In this document: piece after piece, positions 58,446-64,000 of the stretch
Layout: each line of letters starts with the position of its first letter
How positions within the stretch are numbered: position 1 is the stretch's first letter
From: a virus
Direction: 5' to 3' (one strand)
Length of the DNA: 64,000 nt
IMG/VR virus record: IMGVR_UViG_3300047489_000453
Coordinates: 62,001 to 126,000 of that record
Program-made: the position numbers and the translations under genes
Notes under the pieces: model-generated
The model's database searches: none
What the model saw: the letters and a program-made list of their open reading frames with translations, nothing else
Told to the model about the DNA's origin: nothing

Positions 58446-59573
58446 TTAGTAACAATACCGAACTCTTGAATAAGGCGTTATTTGTTCAATCATATTTTTA
58501 AGTTTACCTTTAAGTACTGTCTTATCTGGTCTTGAGTATGAGAGAACGTTGGGCTTATTAGGTTTTGGTGTCAGGCCGAAAGGCCCTCCAACCATCATGC
58601 TATGTGCCTTGGGGGCATAGGCGTTTACCATTTCAAATTGCTTCTCTGAATGAGTGAGAAATATTATCTCATAAGCAAGTTGCTTTTTTACACCTAAGAC
58701 AAGCACGTCGTCTATTAGTTTAAGTAAATCGCTATATTCTTTTTCGTAGTTATCTGTGACTACGATAGGTGACAAGTTTAAATGCACCTCAAACCCAGCC
58801 AAGAACAGCTTATTAGCGGCATTTAACCTGTCTATTATTGGAGCAGTATTCATCTCTAAAATTTTACGATGATGCTCTGGCATCACTGATAGCCTAATCC
58901 TGTGATGACTAGGCCTTACGCAGTTCTTTATAAATGAATCAAAACTTGCAGACTTAGTAGCAAAAGACGTTTTTGCGTTAGGTATGGCGGATATCTTATT
59001 CATAATATCAACAACATGACCTGGAAAATTATCATGAGCTGTGAGCTGGTTGTCCAGTGTACAGTCGCTATCACAGCCTAGATCAAAAGTAATCCAATCG
59101 CCATGCTTAGGGTCTCTGTATTTTTCAAAGTCCCTATGAGTTAGAGATATCATTTTTTCTCTGTAAAACTCTAAGTTGTCCATGGTGTGTTGCACCATGT
59201 TTACAACTTCATAAACATCGCCATATAGTTTTGGGTAGTTATTCAAATAATGACGCTCTGTGTAGCAATAGGTGCAGCCGAAAGCGCACCCTTGCGTCAT
59301 CATAAGGCCCGGCAGAAAATCCGTAGAATTGCCATTAGGATCAGGCTTCCACTTAGCTGCTCTGTGTAGCAAGGCGGCTTTGGTGCCTTTTTCTCTGAAA
59401 TGGTCTTTGTATTCTGCGCTTACATTTCCATATTTTGGATTGTAAGCATGCGTGTTTGCTTTAATTATAGATACCCTGGCTTTAGGATGTGCCAGAGTCA
59501 TGTGATTTAAAAGTTCAGAATCAACTTCTTTCTCGCTAACATATAGTTCTTTTACTGATACTTTTTTCTCCAT
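58446..59573 (-). CDS. Radical SAM protein, spore photoproduct lyase-like
   Basis: A 375-residue radical SAM enzyme. The cluster motif C-x3-C-x2-C is C96, C100 and C103 (QGCAFGCTYCY). FDLGCDSDCTLDNQ, TKSASFDSFI, RIRLSVMPEHH and VHLNLSPIVVTDNY follow in the order seen in spore photoproduct lyase relatives, and the protein ends RVRYCY. SP lyases reverse a thymine dimer; this phage copy may repair DNA or modify another substrate. AAGGAG lies upstream. Confidence 0.75.
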   Translation of the reverse strand: MEKKVSVKELYVSEKEVDSELLNHMTLAHPKARVSIIKANTHAYNPKYGNVSAEYKDHFREKGTKAALLHRAAKWKPDPNGNSTDFLPGLMMTQGCAFGCTYCYTERHYLNNYPKLYGDVYEVVNMVQHTMDNLEFYREKMISLTHRDFEKYRDPKHGDWITFDLGCDSDCTLDNQLTAHDNFPGHVVDIMNKISAIPNAKTSFATKSASFDSFIKNCVRPSHHRIRLSVMPEHHRKILEMNTAPIIDRLNAANKLFLAGFEVHLNLSPIVVTDNYEKEYSDLLKLIDDVLVLGVKKQLAYEIIFLTHSEKQFEMVNAYAPKAHSMMVGGPFGLTPKPNKPNVLSYSRPDKTVLKGKLKNMIEQITPYSRVRYCY

Positions 59574-59588
59574 ACAAAATTTGTCTCC

Positions 59589-59697
59589 TTAAAACTCAAA
59601 AGAATGGTACTCGTCTCCTAACGCTCTTTTTGCAGCTTTCTTTACAAGCCTCGTCAAAGTTAGGATGACGAGGCTTTTTAGTATTAGGGGTTTTCAT
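59589..59697 (-). pseudogene. Chimeric remnant: sigma-gene start joined to the end of the 82-aa gene
   Basis: Bases 59646-59697 copy the first 52 bases of the sigma gene with one mismatch (MKTPNTKKPRHPNFDEA). Just after, in another frame, LVKKAAKRALGDEYHSFEF repeats the end of the product of 60325-60573 (about 75% DNA identity). The join is a deletion scar of an old tandem duplication. Confidence 0.7.
59646..59676. repeat. 11-bp-stem hairpin, copy 1 (duplicated)
   Basis: AAGCCTCGTCA with TGACGAGGCTT, 9-nt loop, followed on the plus strand by TTTTA. It is identical to the hairpin at 61223-61253 in the sigma gene start and could act as a plus-strand terminator. Confidence 0.75.
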
Positions 59698-59872
59698 TAA
59701 TGCGATCTTCGTGAATGAAATTTTTGCCTACAAATTTAGGGTCAGCGAACATAAAGATGCTGTCCGTAGGAACCAAGTCCTGCTTGATGGAGATGCTCCA
59801 ACGAGCATTCATGAAGAATGCCACATCTTTTTCATGTCTTAATCTCATAGCTTGTTCTTCAGTATGATCCAT
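59684..59872 (-). CDS. Hypothetical protein (62 aa)
   Basis: Small charged protein (LRHEKDVAFFMNARWSIS). AAAGGAG lies nine bases upstream. Its end overlaps the remnant. Not recognised. Confidence 0.6.
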   Translation of the reverse strand: MDHTEEQAMRLRHEKDVAFFMNARWSISIKQDLVPTDSIFMFADPKFVGKNFIHEDRINENP

Positions 59873-59884
59873 GCGTATTCTCCT

Positions 59885-60064
59885 TTAACTCTTACAAAAG
59901 GTGTGATCGTCTATGTTAAAAAACAGCTTTGAAAACACAATAGACCTTAGGACGGTCTGTTGTTTTTCTGTTAATCTTTTAAACAGCTCTCCGCGGCTTT
60001 CACCAGAAAGCTGATACATAGCAACAATCAAATTCACCATTTCCTTTTCCTGATAATCTACCAT
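59885..60064 (-). CDS. Hypothetical protein (59 aa)
   Basis: Starts at 60064 after AAAGGAG. Helical (MVDYQEKEMVNLIVAMYQLS and ELFKRLTEKQQTVLRSIVFS). It may be a small regulator; LTEKQQTVLR recalls the beginning of a helix-turn-helix, but this is weak. Confidence 0.6.
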   Translation of the reverse strand: MVDYQEKEMVNLIVAMYQLSGESRGELFKRLTEKQQTVLRSIVFSKLFFNIDDHTFCKS

Positions 60065-60073
60065 GCTACTCCT

Positions 60074-60322
60074 TTACCGTCGGGGTTTAGTCGCCGTTGG
60101 ATTAACCAGCTCAATTACGGGATGGTCGAGGGCGTCCATCATCCTTTGAAGCTGCTGCTTTAAGCCTTCCAGCGACTCACTCCCTAACCTAGCTGTCACT
60201 CCTATGTGGGAAGGTGCCTTTATGTCGCCTTCTTTGTGCACAACTTCTTCTATTGTGTACCACGGATCTCCACCGTTATACACCTTTCCAACTTCAAACA
60301 CCCTGTAGTCCCATGTAAACAT
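60074..60322 (-). CDS. Small protein of a paralogous pair (82 aa)
   Basis: Partner of the 84-aa protein at 58172-58426: WDYRVFEVGKVYNGGDPWYT, VHKEGDIKAPSHIGVTARLG and LQRMMDALDHP. GAAGGAG lies upstream. Function unknown; the conserved aromatic and DPWY residues are the main marks. Confidence 0.7.
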   Translation of the reverse strand: MFTWDYRVFEVGKVYNGGDPWYTIEEVVHKEGDIKAPSHIGVTARLGSESLEGLKQQLQRMMDALDHPVIELVNPTATKPRR

Positions 60323-60324
60323 TA

Positions 60325-60573
60325 TTAATCTCCTTCATATTCACAAGAATAGTAATCGCCTTTTAGCGCCCTTTTTACAGCCTTCTTTACGAGCTTGTGA
60401 AACTTGCCGACTATTACTCTTTGCAGTTCCCTTTTTATTAGCTCAAAATTACCGTCGTCTACTAAGTCAGGGTCTAACCCTATGTTCTTAAGATCCTTGT
60501 CTCTAAGACAAATCTTTTTTCCGCCCGGGAATGAGAGGTTTACGTGTCTTTTTTGGGTCCTTTTTTTGGTCAT
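60325..60573 (-). CDS. Hypothetical prot (82 aa), second copy of its tail nearby
   Basis: Basic protein with KICLRDKDLKNIGLDPDLVD and KLVKKAVKRALKGDYY. The latter reappears in the remnant at 59589-59650. AAGGAGG lies upstream. It directly follows the sigma gene. Confidence 0.65.
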   Translation of the reverse strand: MTKKRTQKRHVNLSFPGGKKICLRDKDLKNIGLDPDLVDDGNFELIKRELQRVIVGKFHKLVKKAVKRALKGDYYSCEYEGD

Positions 60574-60584
60574 AGTAGTCCTCC

Positions 60585-61274
60585 TTAGTCTAATTTACTT
60601 CCATACACGCCGTCATATAGCCTGTAGCAGTACTCCGGTAAACGAACACCGTGTTCGTTCATCAACTTTCTAAACTTTTTGTCGTAAAACATAACCCTTC
60701 TTATTCGCTCAATAGCCAGGCTTTCCAGCTGCCTTATCCTTTCTCTGGTGAGTTCTAAAATGTTTCCAATAGCTTCCAAGGATAGCTTTTCGTAGATTCT
60801 CTTTTTCACTATGTACTGCTGTCTACCATCAAGCTTGGACAACATGTAATTACTAAGACTGCTTGCTTCTCCAAGCTCCAGTAAAAAATCCGTAGGCCAG
60901 CTGTAGTAGTCTCTACGGTCTTTATGGGCTATGTTGTTTAGCCTTAGTCGGTAAAGTACCTTGGCTTTAAAGTTGTCGTCACGTACCCCCGACTTTCTAT
61001 ACTTTGCGCTCAAACGATCTGAGTCGGTCTTTATTATCCTAAACACATAACTAAACACCCTAGTCATAAAATAAGTGCTAAACTCACCTTTGTTTTTATT
61101 CCAGCCCCATAACGCAGTGTTAAATCTTATTAACAAGATTGCCCAATAGTCTTCAGCGTCTCCACCAAACAACTTAGATACCTTTATGGCGGCCCAGTAT
61201 AGAATGCGCTGATACTTTATCCAAGCCTCGTCAAAGTTAGGATGACGAGGCTTTTTAGTATTAGGAGTTTTCAT
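60585..61274 (-). CDS. Sigma70-family RNA polymerase sigma factor
   Basis: A 229-residue phage sigma factor. Region 2 covers about residues 40-85 (DYWAILLIRFNTALWGWNKN and EFSTYFMTRVFSYVFRII). Region 4 lies at about 160-200 with LSLEAIGNILELTRERIRQLE, the helix-turn-helix that reads -35 boxes, and IERIRR after it. Region 1.1 is absent. It should redirect host polymerase to phage promoters, most simply the P1-P8 set. Codons 7-18 form an 11-bp hairpin in the mRNA; no ribosome site is visible, and the ATG overlaps the previous stop (ATGA), so it is coupled to the 182-aa gene. Confidence 0.88.
   Translation of the reverse strand: MKTPNTKKPRHPNFDEAWIKYQRILYWAAIKVSKLFGGDAEDYWAILLIRFNTALWGWNKNKGEFSTYFMTRVFSYVFRIIKTDSDRLSAKYRKSGVRDDNFKAKVLYRLRLNNIAHKDRRDYYSWPTDFLLELGEASSLSNYMLSKLDGRQQYIVKKRIYEKLSLEAIGNILELTRERIRQLESLAIERIRRVMFYDKKFRKLMNEHGVRLPEYCYRLYDGVYGSKLD
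61223..61253. repeat. 11-bp-stem hairpin, copy 2, inside the sigma gene start
   Basis: Identical to the hairpin at 59646-59676. It forms near the start codon of the sigma mRNA. On the plus strand TTTTTA follows, so it could also stop antisense transcription. Confidence 0.75.
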
Positions 61275-61822
61275 CAGTTATTCGAAAACTTTGGAAGTTT
61301 ATGCATCTTATATAGTGTGTCATCAAACTTATCACGGCAGGACTCGTTAATCGTAAGCTTATCCAACGAAACCACATCGTCACCAATGACACTAACTTTG
61401 GAAACAAAATCATCCATGCAGGCATCCACGTAAGCACCATAAGAGTCTTTACGCATTACGATTACATCGCCAAATACAGCTGGAATTAATAATTGGTCAT
61501 GCATGTCTTGTGGTATTTGATGTTTTAAGATGAACATTGCCACCATGTTCAAATTAGACTCATCGACTACATAATCTCCATGCTCATCACGCTCTAGCTC
61601 CTTATGAGCACTGCTGGCAAATACCAACTCGTACCCATCATTAATTTTGACTCTTACCAAATCTCTACAATCCAGGTACCTGCAACAGGCAGCGCTGTAT
61701 TCACTGTCATCGTTTGGATGTGTAAAGAACTTACACACGGAGCCAGCTATAATCATTGAATCTTTGCTACATTCGCTTTCTTGCGCCTTAATTACCCCAA
61801 CACTAACGGATTTCTTACTCAT
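61274..61822 (-). CDS. Hypothetical protein (182 aa) upstream of sigma
   Basis: Beta-rich segment (RVKINDGYELVFASSAHKEL) and cysteine-rich N-terminal half (SVCKFF, SAACCRYLDCRDL). It could bind a metal or partner the sigma factor; not recognised. AAAGGA lies upstream. Confidence 0.6.
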   Translation of the reverse strand: MSKKSVSVGVIKAQESECSKDSMIIAGSVCKFFTHPNDDSEYSAACCRYLDCRDLVRVKINDGYELVFASSAHKELERDEHGDYVVDESNLNMVAMFILKHQIPQDMHDQLLIPAVFGDVIVMRKDSYGAYVDACMDDFVSKVSVIGDDVVSLDKLTINESCRDKFDDTLYKMHKLPKFSNN

Positions 61823-61873
61823 TGTATTCCTTTCTGCTTTGCTTCAAGGTAATCATACCCTTTGAAAACAAAA

Positions 61874-61896
61874 GCCCGCCACAACAAGTGACGGGC
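61874..61896 (-). terminator. Tandem terminator 1
   Basis: GCCCG-CAC with GTG-CGGGC, one mismatch, loop AACAA. On the minus strand TTTTGTTTT follows. Confidence 0.75.
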
Positions 61897-61967
61897 CGCA
61901 CGCAAAACTATAGTCAGTAATAAGATACTTATACACGCGCCTCTCGGCAAGCATGTATAAATAAAAA

Positions 61968-61990
61968 GCCCGCCACAACGAGTGACGGGC
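61968..61990 (-). terminator. Tandem terminator 2 (near-identical to the first)
   Basis: The same stem with loop AACGA, 94 bases upstream of the first in transcription. Between the two lies a TTATACA/TGTATAA inverted repeat (61929-61960). Bases 61823-62047 hold no gene. Confidence 0.75.
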
Positions 61991-62047
61991 AGCAAGGCTT
62001 AGAATCATTGATTATGATATGGCATTCAGCTAACGGGTCAACGTAAA

Positions 62048-62788
62048 TTATAAAGATATTAGAAAAGGATCGATGTCTGAGCCAAGAGCCTTTAAAGCCT
62101 CTTTAGCATATCCCCCAGATCTTTCTTTATCTGAAAGATACTCAAGGGCGCTTTCTCTAAAATCTTTATTGCTTAAAATAAACTTCCAACGCTCTAAGTA
62201 AGCTTCTTCGATCTTTAAGCTGCTTTTAAATCTAGTGTCGACAACATCGTCATCGTTAGTACGAAACTGAATGCTGGCCCTGTAGCGGCTTCTTGAACTT
62301 TTTAATTTTTCAATCTTTATGCCTGGATAGTAGTGTTTATAGAACTTTCTATTTAATGCGTTTTGCCAAGGATCTACAGGTCTTAGGTTTTCTATATTAT
62401 CGTTTAGTGAGTTATTGTCTTTATGGTCTATAAATTTATTCGCTATGTCAGCTTTACTGTTATGCAACATGTAAACTATTCTGCTTGAAAAAAGCCGCAT
62501 AGGTACCTTGTTTACGGTTAAATAAACTTGGTAGCAGTACCTGTCAATTGTGGCGCTTTCACCAGAAGTTCTAAGACTTCCAGCCGGCTTACCGGCATTT
62601 TCTGTGTTCCAAGCCTGAGACGTTTTGCTATTAGAGAAATGATGACTTGGTCTTTTTTTCCACCTAAGGCACGAAGGCGATGTTTTGTCGTAAATAAAGC
62701 ATTCTTCCAAATACTCTACTGGAGGCATGTTCCTAGTTCTTATATTAAATTTTTTGTCTTTCTTTACGACTTGAACCCAATGTTTCAT
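62048..62788 (-). CDS. HNH homing endonuclease
   Basis: The start is the ATG at 62788, after GGAGG; the frame is open to 62833. Residues 90-150 hold the HNH core (RIVYMLHNSKADIANKFIDH, NLRPVDPWQNALNRK, with HKDNNSLNDN between). The C-terminal part resembles AP2-like DNA-binding modules of phage endonucleases (KSSRSRYRASIQF). It lies 31 bases from the DNA polymerase gene, the usual target of such free-standing endonucleases. Confidence 0.8.
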   Translation of the reverse strand: MKHWVQVVKKDKKFNIRTRNMPPVEYLEECFIYDKTSPSCLRWKKRPSHHFSNSKTSQAWNTENAGKPAGSLRTSGESATIDRYCYQVYLTVNKVPMRLFSSRIVYMLHNSKADIANKFIDHKDNNSLNDNIENLRPVDPWQNALNRKFYKHYYPGIKIEKLKSSRSRYRASIQFRTNDDDVVDTRFKSSLKIEEAYLERWKFILSNKDFRESALEYLSDKERSGGYAKEALKALGSDIDPFLISL

Positions 62789-62819
62789 GATGGCCTCCGG
62801 TGCCTTAAGTGAAAAGATA

Positions 62820-64000
62820 TTAATGCTGCGCAAACTTTTCAGGTATACCCATGGATTTGCAGTCTTCTTTAGTCAATGGGATTGACCACTTTGTAAAAAC
62901 TTCAGTGGCTATTCCAAGATTGTAAGGACCGCTATCTCCACTCCTACGTGTACCGTCCAAGTGGCATGAATATATATCAACTTTATTGCTCATGCAAGAG
63001 GGTAATACGTTTTCTACCACCCAAGACACGCACTCATAAGGTACTTCTAATATTACAGCGTCGTGTACCTGCAATATTATGTCATACCACATACCTGATG
63101 GAGCAGATTTTCTATACTCGTAAATATGGTCAAGAGCCCTAGACATTGCGTCAGCAACGCAGGACTGAATAGGGAAGTTCATGCTTTGTCTTTCATACTC
63201 AGCAATTACCGACCTATCCGTAGTAGGAGCAAACCTCCTGTATCTTCCAAACGCATTACATACCCAGCCTGGGGTCTTTACCCTTGATTTACATTCTTGA
63301 AAATATACTGGTAGCGCAGGATACATGGCGACTAGACCATTTATTAAATCTTGAGCTTCATTGACAGATATCTCAACGCCTTCTTGTTTTGCTTTTCTGG
63401 CTGTAGACTCCGCTCCTTGGCCGTAAGCGTATCCAAATACCACAGCCTTGGCTGCTGTTCTCAAGCCGGACTTGCCTGCCTCTTTTAATCCTTTCTTGGT
63501 TGGCGGGCAGGAGAGCTTAAAGGTATTAACAGCAACATTGCTATGGATGTCGTAATAGTCAGGATCAGACTCTGGAAGATTGGCTCTCATGACATGGTTA
63601 ATCATGTTCTTATCGCCTGATTGCCAGGCCATAATAGCCAGTTCTGCACCTGTATAATCAGCCTCGACAAGAACATGCCCAGGTCTTGCGCTTATAGCAG
63701 ATCTGAGAGGATAAGAGTATTCAAGGGACAAACTTGGACCGTGAGCAGAAAATATAGCCTTGTATCTGTCTTCTATAGTCTTGCCAAGGTTCTGCATATT
63801 GGGCCTGGAAGAAGACGCCCTTCCAGTTTCTTTGGTCTGCGAGAACATTGACCTGACTCTGTTATCAGAATGTATATAGGACAGCAGACCTTTTTCGTAT
63901 ACAAGGTCGCCGTCGTCATCGACCATCTCCATCCCGTCTTTATCGCACTCAGGCGGCCTAAGCACGGTTGTCTTAAGGTAGTGCAGTGCCCTGACATCCC
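62820..64000 (-). CDS. polA: Family A DNA polymerase (PolA), 5' end outside window
   Basis: The palm/fingers part of the replicative polymerase. The frame is open to the window end, so the GTG at 63965 is internal. Motif A is VEADYTGAELA, motif B RTAAKAVVFGYAYGQG (Arg, Lys, Phe and Tyr-Gly in place), and motif C QVHDAVILEV. The position matching E. coli Phe762 is Phe. In motif C the usual HDE is HDA, an uncommon change. It should replicate the phage genome. It ends 31 bases before the HNH gene. Confidence 0.92.
   Translation of the reverse strand, partial: DVRALHYLKTTVLRPPECDKDGMEMVDDDGDLVYEKGLLSYIHSDNRVRSMFSQTKETGRASSSRPNMQNLGKTIEDRYKAIFSAHGPSLSLEYSYPLRSAISARPGHVLVEADYTGAELAIMAWQSGDKNMINHVMRANLPESDPDYYDIHSNVAVNTFKLSCPPTKKGLKEAGKSGLRTAAKAVVFGYAYGQGAESTARKAKQEGVEISVNEAQDLINGLVAMYPALPVYFQECKSRVKTPGWVCNAFGRYRRFAPTTDRSVIAEYERQSMNFPIQSCVADAMSRALDHIYEYRKSAPSGMWYDIILQVHDAVILEVPYECVSWVVENVLPSCMSNKVDIYSCHLDGTRRSGDSGPYNLGIATEVFTKWSIPLTKEDCKSMGIPEKFAQH

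Noticed and set aside
1-64000. CRISPR arrays, insertion sequences, integrase or attachment sites
   Set aside because: No regularly spaced repeats with unique spacers, no transposase and no recombinase were recognised.

Overview
The window is one contiguous stretch of a tailed dsDNA bacteriophage genome (Caudoviricetes), most likely large and virulent. It is densely packed, AT-leaning and almost entirely transcribed on the minus strand. It carries its own nucleotide metabolism (B12-dependent RNR, ThyX, dNMP kinase), replication and recombination genes (family A polymerase, RecA-like, RuvC-like, DnaQ-like exonuclease), a sigma factor, a portal protein and about ten glycosyltransferases. There is no integrase and I recognised no tRNA. 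Both window edges cut genes: the RNR on the left and the DNA polymerase on the right. The host cannot be fixed from sequence. The Shine-Dalgarno sites (AAAGGAG) are strong, and a lipoprotein and an exported CxxCH protein suggest a didermic bacterium.

Layout. 0-11 kb: RNR, an exported cytochrome c-like protein, small secreted or lipid-anchored proteins, an HNH protein, a 2OG-Fe(II) oxygenase, two methyltransferases, a cupin, glycosyltransferases, PhoH and a C39-type peptidase. 11-28 kb: a run of probable virion or internal proteins, many sharing an N-terminal leader (consensus FxxAxxFGxxMGKxA) and glycine-zipper segments, two of them with HExxH peptidase motifs. A glycan block (GT, FkbM, GT9, AsnB) interrupts this run. 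28-33 kb: small genes, several built as autonomous cassettes of phage promoter, 5' hairpin, short ORF and terminator. One cassette has no ORF and looks like a small RNA. 33-40 kb: a second, larger glycan block with a long out-of-frame gene overlap, then a CAP-domain protein. 40-43 kb: portal and its upstream neighbour. 43-46 kb: a roughly 620-nt non-coding, highly structured stretch that is probably a large ornate RNA, and small genes. 46-64 kb: DNA metabolism, a sigma factor, a spore-photoproduct-lyase-like radical SAM protein and DNA polymerase with an adjacent HNH endonuclease.

Cross-cutting signals. (1) A 16-bp palindrome, GTGGAGACGTCTCCAC, occurs eight times in exact or near-exact form, mostly 7-11 kb apart, inside genes as well as between them. 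(2) A phage promoter of fixed geometry, CTWAATTCA-N12-GTCATAWWTA, precedes seven short minus-strand units, with an eighth weaker copy. The 229-aa sigma factor encoded here is its obvious candidate reader. (3) Terminators of those units share a tail: the T-run is followed by AGCTAT. (4) There are traces of local duplication around 19.7 kb and 58-61 kb.
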